From Methanomicrobiales archaeon (GTDB lineage: Archaea; Halobacteriota; Methanomicrobia; Methanomicrobiales; JACTUA01), in the NCBI GenBank assembly GCA_029907705.1, contig JARYLJ010000019.1:1-39814 (forward strand): a stretch of 39,814 nt of DNA. Direction: 5' to 3'. Positions 16,799 to 24,211 of this stretch are shown piece after piece. Position 1 is the first letter of the stretch. Every line of letters begins with the position of its first letter. The notes beneath the pieces are model-generated. The model saw only the letters and a program-made list of their open reading frames with translations, did not search any database and was not told the DNA's origin. The position numbers and the translations under genes are program-made.

Positions 16799-19073
16799 TC
16801 TTTCTTCTTGCCATCTCAAGTATGAGTCTCTGTTCCGTCCTCGCGACCGTCTCCCGGATCTTTCCTACCGCATCGATGTTCGCGGAGATACTGGATATTC
16901 CCTGTTCCACCAGCCATTCCGCCATCTTCGGGTCCGATCCTGCCTGACCGCATATCGAGCACTCCACACTGTACCTCCGGCAGACGCCGATCGCGTCGCT
17001 GATCAGCTTCAGCACCGCTGGATGCCTGGGATCATACATATCGGCGACGAGCGGGTTGTTTCTGTCGATTGCAAGAGTATATTGCACCAGGTCGTTCGTG
17101 CCGAAGGACGCGAATTTTATTCCGCGCCTGATAAACTCCTCGATCAGGATTGCGCTGCTCGGGATCTCTATCATGATACCGAGTGTCACCTTCTCGGTGT
17201 CCACCCCCCAGGAGCGGAGCAGTTCCTTTGTTCTGGAGAACTCGTCAGGATGGTTCACCATCGGAAACATGAGTCCCAGATTGTGATACCCTTCCTTCCA
17301 GAGTCTGTGGAACGCCTCAACCTGAAGCCTGAACTGTTCGGGTGTGTGGATGTCCCTGCGAATGCCACGCCAGCCCATCATCGGGTTGTGCTCCAGTGGC
17401 TCGTCCTCTCCCCCCTGCATGTTCCTGAACTCGTCCGTCGGTGCATCGAGCGTCCTGACCCAGACTGATTTTCCGATAAATGCATCCAGAACAGTCTTTA
17501 TTCCTCTGTAGAGCTCCTGTATGAACTCCTCCTCCTTCCTGTTCTGAATATACCACTGCGGCGTCCTGTTCAGGCCCAGAATCAGGTGCTCTATCCTGAG
17601 CAGCCCCACTCCGTCGGCTCCGGTGGCCGCTGCCCGCTGGGCCGCCTCGGGCAGCGAGACGTTCACCTTCACCAGCGTGGCCGTAATCGCCACCGGTATG
17701 ACGGACTGGAGGGGGGGGCTTTCCTTCTTCGCTGCCTGCGCAACGATACCGTCGTACACCACTCCCTTCTCTCCATCCACCGTCACCTGCTGCCCGTTCT
17801 TCAATATGGAGGTCGCATTCTTCGTCCCCACCACGGCAGGTGTACCGAGCTCCCTGCTCACGATCGCGGCGTGGCAGGTCATACCCCCCTCGTCTGTCAC
17901 GATGGCCGCCACTTTGCGCATCGCCGGGACCATGTCAGGATTCGTCATCTTCGTGACGAGTATATCCCCCTCCCTTACAGCGGCGGTATCCTTCACGTCC
18001 CTCACGAGCACCACCCTTCCCGAACCCACGCCGGGGGAAGCCCCCTGGCCCTGCACCAGGATCTTTCCCTCGCTCACCTCCTTCTTCGTTTCAGGCGTTC
18101 CTTTGATGGTGGTGATGGGTCTGGACTGCAGGATGTAGATCTCTCCCTTTGCGATCGCCCATTCCACGTCCTGAGGTGATTCGTAGTGCTCCTCGGCAAT
18201 CTGACCGTAATGAGCAAGTTTCTTGACTTCTTCGTCGGTGAGGACCGGACTCCTTTGCCGCTCCGGATCGAGTTCGACTGTCTTCGTCCCTTTCATGCCG
18301 TCAGGGACGATGGCGATCTTCTTTGTCGCAATGAGCCGATCCACCACCCGTCCCGAATGCCTGTCGTACACGTATTTATCCGGGGAGACGCTGCCCGAGA
18401 CGATTGCCTCCCCGAGGCCCCAAGAGCCCTCGATGATCGAGATCGGTTCACCGGTGACAGGGTGCGATGTGAAGAGCACGCCTGCCTTCTCCGCCTCGAT
18501 CATCTCCTGCACGACCACGGCAATATTCACATGCCGGTCGTCGAAACCCTGCTTCGCGCGGTAGTAGATCGCACGGGCCCCATAGAGCGAGGCCCAGCAC
18601 CTGTGTACCGCCTCGAGGAGATCCTTCTTCCCCCTGATATTCAGGTAGGTCTCCTGCTGGCCTGCGAAGCTGGCCGTTGGCAGGTCTTCGGCAGTGGCAC
18701 TGGAACGGACGGCAACGACCTTATCACCCCCGAGCTCCTCATAGGCGGCCTTTATCGCGTCTGCGAGATCTTTCGGCATCTTCGCCGCCATCACGGTCTT
18801 TTTTGACATGGTCGCGATCTCCTCGAGAGCGGAAGTATCGTCCACATCGATCTTCTCGAGTTTCGAGAAGAGCTTCTCCTCGATCCCTGCCGCACGCAAA
18901 AATCTTCTGAACGCCTGCGCGGTCACCACGAAGGCCTTCGGAACAGGCAGGCCGATGGAGGCCATCTCGCCGAGCGAAGCCCCCTTTCCACCGACAAGGG
19001 AGATATCCTCCTTTGTGATCTCCTCCAGCCAGAGGATATCGGGGGCCTTTTCCCTGCGCAACTCCATACTCAT
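16791..19073 (-). CDS. ppsA: Phosphoenolpyruvate synthase
   Basis: This 760-residue three-domain enzyme converts pyruvate, ATP and water to PEP, AMP and phosphate, the entry step of gluconeogenesis from acetyl-CoA-derived pyruvate in methanogens. The N-terminal ATP-grasp domain includes LVGGKGASLGEMA and AVRSSATAEDLPTASFAGQQET. The swivelling phosphohistidine domain has the catalytic His near residue 400 in GGMTCHAAIVSREL. The C-terminal TIM barrel binds PEP/pyruvate and includes GTNDLVQYTL and the acid/base cysteine near 706 in ECSICGQAGSDP. The length is typical of archaeal PpsA. It starts a leftward transcript with mfnA, sharing a divergent promoter region with serA. Confidence 0.97.
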   Translation of the reverse strand: MSMELRREKAPDILWLEEITKEDISLVGGKGASLGEMASIGLPVPKAFVVTAQAFRRFLRAAGIEEKLFSKLEKIDVDDTSALEEIATMSKKTVMAAKMPKDLADAIKAAYEELGGDKVVAVRSSATAEDLPTASFAGQQETYLNIRGKKDLLEAVHRCWASLYGARAIYYRAKQGFDDRHVNIAVVVQEMIEAEKAGVLFTSHPVTGEPISIIEGSWGLGEAIVSGSVSPDKYVYDRHSGRVVDRLIATKKIAIVPDGMKGTKTVELDPERQRSPVLTDEEVKKLAHYGQIAEEHYESPQDVEWAIAKGEIYILQSRPITTIKGTPETKKEVSEGKILVQGQGASPGVGSGRVVLVRDVKDTAAVREGDILVTKMTNPDMVPAMRKVAAIVTDEGGMTCHAAIVSRELGTPAVVGTKNATSILKNGQQVTVDGEKGVVYDGIVAQAAKKESPPLQSVIPVAITATLVKVNVSLPEAAQRAAATGADGVGLLRIEHLILGLNRTPQWYIQNRKEEEFIQELYRGIKTVLDAFIGKSVWVRTLDAPTDEFRNMQGGEDEPLEHNPMMGWRGIRRDIHTPEQFRLQVEAFHRLWKEGYHNLGLMFPMVNHPDEFSRTKELLRSWGVDTEKVTLGIMIEIPSSAILIEEFIRRGIKFASFGTNDLVQYTLAIDRNNPLVADMYDPRHPAVLKLISDAIGVCRRYSVECSICGQAGSDPKMAEWLVEQGISSISANIDAVGKIRETVARTEQRLILEMARRKNA

Positions 19074-19166
19074 AGCATTTCCCCGGTTACCGATTTAATA
19101 TATCTTCATGATTAAAAAACACAGATACTTAAGTACACATAATCAGATCTGGAGCAGAGGAACGAT
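19074..19166. promoter_or_regulatory. Divergent ppsA/serA promoter region
   Basis: This AT-rich 93-nt gap contains GATATATTAAATC (minus strand, about 19093-19105), a likely TATA box for ppsA, and the 10-bp palindrome TACTTAAGTA (19126-19135), which overlaps a possible TATA element for serA. The serA ATG has a GGAGCAGAGGAA Shine-Dalgarno region. The palindrome may be an operator; that is inference. Confidence 0.45.
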
Positions 19167-20753
19167 ATGGGATACAGAGTGCTGGTATGCGATCCACTCG
19201 CAGAGGAGGGCATAACCATCCTGCGTGAAAGATGCGATGTGGATCTCCTGACCGATCTCCCGGAGGATAAGATCGTGGAGATCATCGGGGATTATGATGC
19301 GCTCGTCGTCAGAAGCGGGACGAATGTCACCTCCCGAATCATCGAAGCAGGTAAAAGATTGAGAATTATCGGGAGAGCGGGCACGGGTGTCGACAATATT
19401 GATGTGGATGCGGCGACGAGGAGAGGTATACCGGTGGTGAACGCACCTGAGGGGAACACGCTCGCGGCCACGGAGCATACGGTGGCGATGATGCTCGCGC
19501 TCGCGCGCAATATTCCGCAGGCGAATGCATCCCTGCGCCAGGGCGAGTGGAAGCGGTCCAGGTTCATGGGGATCGAGCTGAACGACAAGACACTGGGAAT
19601 CGTTGGTCTCGGAAGGATTGGCCGCGAGGTGGCGAAGCGTGCGAATGCGATGTCGATGAGGTGCCTTGCCTATGACCCGTTCCTCAGCAGCGAGCGAGCA
19701 AGGGAGATCGGGGTAGAGCTCCAGCCGCTGGACGAGGTATTCAGGCAGTCGGATGTCATCACCGTCCATACCCCGCTCACCAGCGAAACCCATCACCTGA
19801 TCAATGCAGAGAAGATTGCGATGATGAAAGACGGCGTGCGCCTGATCAACTGTGCCAGGGGCGGGATCATCGACGAGCAGGCGCTCTACGAGGCACTGAA
19901 GAAGGGAAAGGTGGCAGGAGCGGCACTGGATGTCTTCGAGAAGGAGCCGCCACTCGATTCTCCACTCCTGACGCTGGACACGGTGGTGGTCACACCGCAC
20001 CTGGGGGCCTCGACATTCGAGGCGCAGCAGAATGTGGCGATCACGGTGGCAAAGGAGATCGTGAACGTCCTCCACGGCGGGCAGGCGAAGTATGCAGTGA
20101 ACGCACCGATGGTCCCGCCTGACCTGCTGGAGCGTCTGGAGCCATATACGGTGCTCGCAGAGAAGATGGGCAGGTTCATTATCCAGCTTGTACAGGGAAG
20201 GCTGGAGAGGGTGGAGATCGAATATGCAGGGGATCTCTCCTCCCTCGCCCTGAACACACGGTATATCACCCGCTATGTCCTGAAGGGGCTGATGGATCCC
20301 ATACTCCAGACGCCGGTGACCATCATCAACGCCGACTATATCGCAAAGGAGAGGGGGATTGTTGTCAGGGAATCCATCACCGAGGAATCGAGAGGCTTCA
20401 AGAACCTGATCACCCTTTCCGTGAAGACCGATCAGATGTCAGAGACGATGAGCGGTTCGGTCTTTATGAAGGACCGGATCAGGATCGTCTCGATCGGCGG
20501 TTATACGATGGATATGATCCCCGAAGGATACGTGATCGTATCACGCCATCTGGACAAACCCGGTGTGATAGGCAGGGCCTCCACAATCCTCGGGGAGCAC
20601 CAGATCAATATCGCCGGTATGCAGGTGGGGCGGATAAAACCCGGCGAAGAGGCGATCATGGTCCTGAATGTCGACAGCGAGGTGCCGCCACCGGTGATGG
20701 ACCTGATCAGAAAGAAGGTGGGTATCTTCACGGCCACCTTCGTGAAACTGTAA
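19167..20753 (+). CDS. serA: D-3-phosphoglycerate dehydrogenase
   Basis: This 528-residue enzyme oxidises 3-phosphoglycerate with NAD as the first step of serine synthesis, feeding the glyA reaction. It is the long form. The catalytic/NAD domain has the Rossmann motif GLGRIG near residue 148, the arginine in LINCARGGIIDE, the glutamate in VFEKEPP and the histidine in HLGAST. Residues about 315-450 form the intervening ASB-type domain, and a C-terminal ACT domain (about 455-528, HLDKPGVIGRASTILGEHQI) probably binds serine for feedback inhibition. It is monocistronic as far as can be seen. Confidence 0.97.
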   Translation: MGYRVLVCDPLAEEGITILRERCDVDLLTDLPEDKIVEIIGDYDALVVRSGTNVTSRIIEAGKRLRIIGRAGTGVDNIDVDAATRRGIPVVNAPEGNTLAATEHTVAMMLALARNIPQANASLRQGEWKRSRFMGIELNDKTLGIVGLGRIGREVAKRANAMSMRCLAYDPFLSSERAREIGVELQPLDEVFRQSDVITVHTPLTSETHHLINAEKIAMMKDGVRLINCARGGIIDEQALYEALKKGKVAGAALDVFEKEPPLDSPLLTLDTVVVTPHLGASTFEAQQNVAITVAKEIVNVLHGGQAKYAVNAPMVPPDLLERLEPYTVLAEKMGRFIIQLVQGRLERVEIEYAGDLSSLALNTRYITRYVLKGLMDPILQTPVTIINADYIAKERGIVVRESITEESRGFKNLITLSVKTDQMSETMSGSVFMKDRIRIVSIGGYTMDMIPEGYVIVSRHLDKPGVIGRASTILGEHQINIAGMQVGRIKPGEEAIMVLNVDSEVPPPVMDLIRKKVGIFTATFVKL

Positions 20754-21101
20754 CCTTCAAAAATCTGGTAATTGCGTCATCCGAGCCACCGGGGCATATC
20801 GCTGCGGTCTTCCGCCGCATACGAAGGATGCCGCATGACAATCGTGAGCGACCGCGAACGCGGGAGTGACACAGGCCACCTGATGTGTTAAGGGGGTGTA
20901 TGCTCATCACCGAACTGTTAAAGGTCTCCGTCTATAGTATGCGATGAGTAATGACCAGCATATTGGACTTCCGATGGACGATCGGTGAGATGAAACAGGG
21001 GAACCTTTTTTGTATGGGGATGGGATTTCATGCATCCTTTGTGCGTACATTCAAAAGGCATATTTTACCACTCCATTAATATCCCTGGAATTCTGAAACC
21101 C

Positions 21102-21115
21102 TTTTTATTTTTTTT
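21102..21115 (+). terminator. T-rich tract, possible terminator
   Basis: The sequence CTTTTTATTTTTTTT is the strongest T tract in the window and lies about 350 nt beyond the serA stop. Archaeal RNA polymerase terminates at such tracts without a hairpin. It could end serA read-through or a short RNA starting near 20960. Confidence 0.4.
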
Positions 21116-21373
21116 CCTGCGATGGAATGACGCATTAGAGCTTCTTCATCCGCTCCGGCGCTCCTTCATCCCTTTAATTATTACATTGTTTTACGGGGCG
21201 GTGATGGATAGCCCTGTTGCGGGGAACAACGAAGGGCGGAAGTTGAAGCATTCGAACGGGGAATGCTCCGTGTGGCCTTCAATCGCTCATCCACCGATCT
21301 GCAGACTTTTCATGCCGGGGGGTGCGGGAAATATATGGCGGGCGATCATATGCCCTTCGCACAGCGCGAGGTG

Positions 21374-21389
21374 CACTATATTTTTATAC
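21374..21389 (+). promoter_or_regulatory. TATA box for the small hypothetical gene
   Basis: ACTATATTTTTATACT is a strong TATA-like element centred about 27-30 nt upstream of the ATGATG at 21409. That spacing puts the transcription start at or next to the start codon, so the message is probably leaderless; no Shine-Dalgarno is present. Confidence 0.55.
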
Positions 21390-21408
21390 TTGACTGTTGC
21401 ACCCTTCA

Positions 21409-21735
21409 ATGATGGGGAGGAGCGAGGTCTTCCAGGCACAGATTCTGAGGAACTTCTTCGATACCATTACAGGCACGGATCGGAATCTGACCAGGATCTA
21501 CATGTGTGTGATGAGCCTCGCGAAACTCCGGAACGAACCACCCGAGAGGGTCGGCTTTCTCATCGAGCAGTTGCGGAGGAGCCGGGCATCCAAAGAGCTC
21601 TCTGTGGATATTCTTGATTATATGTGCTCAGTGGCAAACAGCCTCGACATGAAATCAGTGCTTACAGCGTACGGTGTAAAGGAGATGGGGGAGATATCCG
21701 AAGACTTCTTCGGGGTAAGCCTGGACTCGCTATGA
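21409..21735 (+). CDS. Small helical protein of unknown function
   Basis: This protein of about 108 residues is not one I recognise. It is predicted to be mostly helical, with the segments VFQAQILRNFFDTITG, RIYMCVMSLAKL, RVGFLIEQLRRS and LDYMCSVANSLDMKSVLTAYG, followed by an acidic end (EMGEISEDFFGVSLDSL). There is no signal peptide, membrane segment or metal motif. The alternation of hydrophobic and charged residues and the well-placed TATA box support a real gene. Either ATG 21409 or the next ATG at 21412 may be used, since a leaderless message is likely; an upstream TTG is less likely. It stands alone between gene-poor stretches. Confidence 0.7.
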   Translation: MMGRSEVFQAQILRNFFDTITGTDRNLTRIYMCVMSLAKLRNEPPERVGFLIEQLRRSRASKELSVDILDYMCSVANSLDMKSVLTAYGVKEMGEISEDFFGVSLDSL

Positions 21736-22035
21736 TGTGCGAGCGATGAAATATCCTCTGGATGTGCCTTTATTTTCAATTCGATAACGATACGATACTC
21801 CTGCCTCTCAGCGCCGGCGCACGTGATGATATGAGCCTGCCGATCGACGATACTGGAGCTCCCCGGGTCAAGGGGCACCGAGCTGGGCATTGGGTCACCG
21901 GAGGAACAGCGCACATACATCTGAAATCAGGGGGTTCCGACATCGGGCAGTGCATGGATTCGACAATGCACAAAAAATTAGATCGGTCAGTGGCCCCTGG
22001 ATATGAACCAGACTTTTTTTATTTTCCGCCTTCTC
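21736..22035. other. Convergent intergenic region with T tracts on both strands
   Basis: This 300-nt region separates convergent genes and shows no supported gene. TTTTTTTATTTT at about 22014-22025 could end rightward transcription. AAAAAA at 21972-21977 reads as six T on the minus strand, about 60 nt past the stop of the winged-helix gene, and could end the leftward operon. Confidence 0.4.
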
Positions 22036-22380
22036 TCACTTCTTCGCCTCTTCAATGGCGAGCCGGTACATCCAGTCGACGAGCAGTGTGCACTCCTCCA
22101 CCACGCACTCGCGGTCGCATCCGATGCAGGGGGCAAGCTCCTCGCCGGCCAGCAGGAGCGAGGCATCGGCCACCTTCCGTTTGGCCTTCAGCAAGAAGGT
22201 CTTTACACCGTCCTTCTTCTGTTCGACCCGTTCTATAAGGCCTTTATCGAGGAGCTGCTTCACGATGCGGGAGCATTTGCGACTGTCGATGCCGAGCAGC
22301 TTCCAGAGATCGCTCTGCAGCACGCCTCCGGGAGAGGATTGTATCGCTTCCAGTGCCTCGTCGAGGTCTTTCATGGCCAT
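22036..22380 (-). CDS. Winged-helix protein with a four-cysteine C-terminus, TFE-beta/RPC39-like
   Basis: This 114-residue protein has an N-terminal winged helix (about 5-65), with LQSDLWKLLGIDSRKCSRIVKQL as the turn and recognition helix and LIERVEQKKDGVKTFLL as the wing. The C-terminal tail has four closely spaced cysteines, C85, C88, C92 and C97, in a CX2CX3CX4C pattern followed by a conserved-looking LVDWM. The winged helix plus a cysteine cluster ending C-x4-W resembles the archaeal TFE-beta/eukaryotic RPC39 family, in which the cysteines hold a [4Fe-4S] cluster. A general MarR/Lrp-like regulator with a zinc tail is the alternative. It starts one nucleotide after the LSm stop, so the two are co-expressed. 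Confidence 0.75.
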   Translation of the reverse strand: MAMKDLDEALEAIQSSPGGVLQSDLWKLLGIDSRKCSRIVKQLLDKGLIERVEQKKDGVKTFLLKAKRKVADASLLLAGEELAPCIGCDRECVVEECTLLVDWMYRLAIEEAKK

Positions 22381-22381
22381 T

Positions 22382-22618
22382 TCATATGAGGGGTGAGATG
22401 GTCAGGATGTTGTTGCCCCTTATGATAACCGTCCCCAGATTCCTTCCCCGCTGGTTATCCACATACTCGGCCGTCTCGTCCATATGCAGATTCAGGTATT
22501 CGTCCACAGCAATCAGCCTCCCCTGAAATTTCCTTTTTTCATCTTTTATCTCCACGACGATCTTCGAATCGACCAGAGAGAATACCTTCTTTATGGGCAG
22601 AACGATACTGACGGCCAT
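22382..22618 (-). CDS. Sm-like (LSm) RNA-binding protein
   Basis: This protein of about 78 residues has both Sm motifs: Sm1 around KIVVEIKDEKRKFQGRLIAV with DEYLNLHMDE, and Sm2 as GTVIIRGNNILTI near the C-terminus. Archaeal LSm proteins form heptameric rings that bind U-rich RNA. An in-frame ATG 20 codons upstream exists, but ATG 22618 gives the normal LSm length, and a TATA-like AAAATATATC falls between the two ATGs, so the shorter start is preferred and the message is probably leaderless. It is followed at once by the winged-helix protein, an arrangement suggesting joint function in RNA metabolism or transcription. Confidence 0.9.
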   Translation of the reverse strand: MAVSIVLPIKKVFSLVDSKIVVEIKDEKRKFQGRLIAVDEYLNLHMDETAEYVDNQRGRNLGTVIIRGNNILTISPLI

Positions 22619-22690
22619 ATCTCGATATGATTCGAGATCAGAGATGATATATTTTATGTTAAATATTTCGGAGGCCATCCGGATAGAAAA

Positions 22691-23788
22691 TTATTCAGGG
22701 ATGGGCTCCCACCGTTTCTCGTACTCCTTCTCCACCACGGTCAGCGTGGTGTACTCCATCTCGTCGAGGGACAACCTGTGCGGTTCGAAGGGTCCGTGCG
22801 CCCTCAGCATGTCTGCGAGCTCGTTCACCCGTCCCCTCACCCGGTCATAGGCCGGATCGTCGAACATGTCCCCCGGACCTATCAGCTTCCCCTCGTTGAT
22901 CTGGAAACCCAGGCAGATGACCCTCGGCGGCCCGTCGAACCTGGTACACTTTGCATCGCAGAGACCGACCGGCATCAGCGGCCCATGATGAGAGCCCCTC
23001 ATCCAACCTGCCACGATAATCGGCGTGGCAAAAGGCTCCAGCACCTCCCCCACGGCGGGAAGCCCGTTCTGCGCCCTGACGATCATCACCGGGTCATCCT
23101 TGCCGACGTACCGCCCCGCGATGAGCGAAAGACGCTGCGTGCTTGTCGATGCCGCGATAATTCCGTCCTTCCTGTGGACGTATTTGATGACGTACCTCGA
23201 AGGAGCGCCGATGTATGCGAGCAGGCTGTAGATCTCCTCCGGCGTGCGGAACCTGATCTTTCTCTTCTCCATCAGGTCGTGGACCTCGAAGACGAAACCG
23301 TCGTGCATCTGCGGGTCGATCACCAGCCCCGGCGAGTTGAACGGGTCGGCAAACATCTTATACAGGAAATAGTTCCATGCGCCGGGTTCGGTCTTGTCTG
23401 CCATGAAGAGAAGGACAGGATCGCTCTTCCTCTCCTCGAACTCCATCTCTGCCACCCCCGGCCCCATACCCTTCACATTGCCGCTGAAAGCATCGCTCAG
23501 AAGATCCTGCCCTGCGCCATAGAGCTTCATGGAGCGGGCCATATCGGCGCAGGTTCTGAAGATCTTCCATGCGAGTTCGTGCACCTCCTTGTCGTTCTCG
23601 CCTCTTCTGTGGGTCATGATCAGCTGGAGATCATCCCCCACGTGTGTGACGAAGGAATCGATGATGATCCCGCCCTCTGCCTCCTTCAGCATCTTCGCCG
23701 CCTTCTCCAGGATCAGAGGGTGCGTCTGCGAGTGACCCGGAAAACTTCCGATGTCTGCTTTTATCAGGGAGATCGTTATCTTCGCCAT
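22691..23788 (-). CDS. fbp: Archaeal-type fructose 1,6-bisphosphate aldolase/phosphatase
   Basis: This 365-residue enzyme belongs to the ancestral class V family that both condenses triose phosphates and dephosphorylates FBP, making gluconeogenesis one-way. Metal ligands are visible: D12 and H19 in SLIKADIGSFPGH, D52-D53 in HVGDDLQL, and D231-D232. The Schiff-base lysine is K230 with its partner Y227 in AGRYVGKDDP, and QNGLPAVGE and PLMPVG follow. An ATG five codons upstream exists, but ATG 23788 matches the family N-terminus. TGCATATATACGC about 30-40 nt upstream is a good TATA box. With ppsA nearby it completes key gluconeogenic steps. Confidence 0.96.
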   Translation of the reverse strand: MAKITISLIKADIGSFPGHSQTHPLILEKAAKMLKEAEGGIIIDSFVTHVGDDLQLIMTHRRGENDKEVHELAWKIFRTCADMARSMKLYGAGQDLLSDAFSGNVKGMGPGVAEMEFEERKSDPVLLFMADKTEPGAWNYFLYKMFADPFNSPGLVIDPQMHDGFVFEVHDLMEKRKIRFRTPEEIYSLLAYIGAPSRYVIKYVHRKDGIIAASTSTQRLSLIAGRYVGKDDPVMIVRAQNGLPAVGEVLEPFATPIIVAGWMRGSHHGPLMPVGLCDAKCTRFDGPPRVICLGFQINEGKLIGPGDMFDDPAYDRVRGRVNELADMLRAHGPFEPHRLSLDEMEYTTLTVVEKEYEKRWEPIPE

Positions 23789-24211
23789 AGAGATACAATA
23801 CATACTTCACGCGAGCGTATATATGCATAATGTTATGGGTAATACCTTTTTTTCCATTTGGACGAAAATGCGGGTGATTCCAGAAAAGATTCCAGATAGC
23901 GGCGACCGGCATTTCTCGATCCTCCATACATTTTATTCCAGGTACCATCGCCGAGCGGGGGATCGATGAGGAACCTGTGCCATAAAATAGAACATGTGCG
24001 GATGAAAACAACCGGTATATCGATGCCTTTGATCCGCAAAAAGCCCCTTGATCGGAAAAAACCATATCGAAGCCTGACCTGGTGTAATATTGGTTCTGAA
24101 AAGAACGCCCTGAACTTTCTATGGATCTCTCCTGCCATCTGAGGCCTCAGGTCCTGCCAGTAGTATTTTATAACGCGTTTCATTCATACGGATGTAACGG
24201 AGGTAATCTGT
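23789..24211. other. Divergent intergenic region between fbp and the rubredoxin-ThDP gene
   Basis: This AT-rich 423-nt region shows no supported gene. It contains the fbp TATA box (TGCATATATACGC on the minus strand, about 23815-23827). TATTTTATAAC at about 24165-24175 is the likely TATA box of the rightward gene, which also has a strong GGAGGT Shine-Dalgarno at 24200-24205. A 116-codon open frame on the minus strand spans the middle but looks non-coding. Confidence 0.45.

Larger units (their letters stand above)
20754..21408. other. Gene-poor region downstream of serA
   Basis: No convincing protein gene lies in this 655-nt stretch; the longest open frame (from 21030) has a low-complexity, non-protein-like sequence and shares its second half with the gene that follows. 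TATA-like CTATAGTATG near 20932, small hairpins (for example GGATG/CATCC around 21016-21037) and a long T tract at 21102-21115 could delimit a short untranslated RNA. A palindrome GGGC/GCCC surrounds 21338-21353. TTTTACCACTCCAT at 21063-21076 recurs at 39712-39725. Confidence 0.35.

Noticed and set aside
21030-21617. 195-codon frame overlapping the small helical protein gene
   Set aside because: Its second half is an out-of-frame copy of the better-supported gene at 21409, and the first half runs across a T tract and looks non-coding.
21815-21930. C/D box guide RNA with GTGATGA and CTGA boxes
   Set aside because: The boxes are about 100 nt apart with no internal D'/C' pair, too far for an archaeal guide RNA.
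23833-24183. 116-codon minus-strand frame between fbp and the rubredoxin fusion
   Set aside because: It covers both promoters, has no recognisable motif and no ribosome-binding site.
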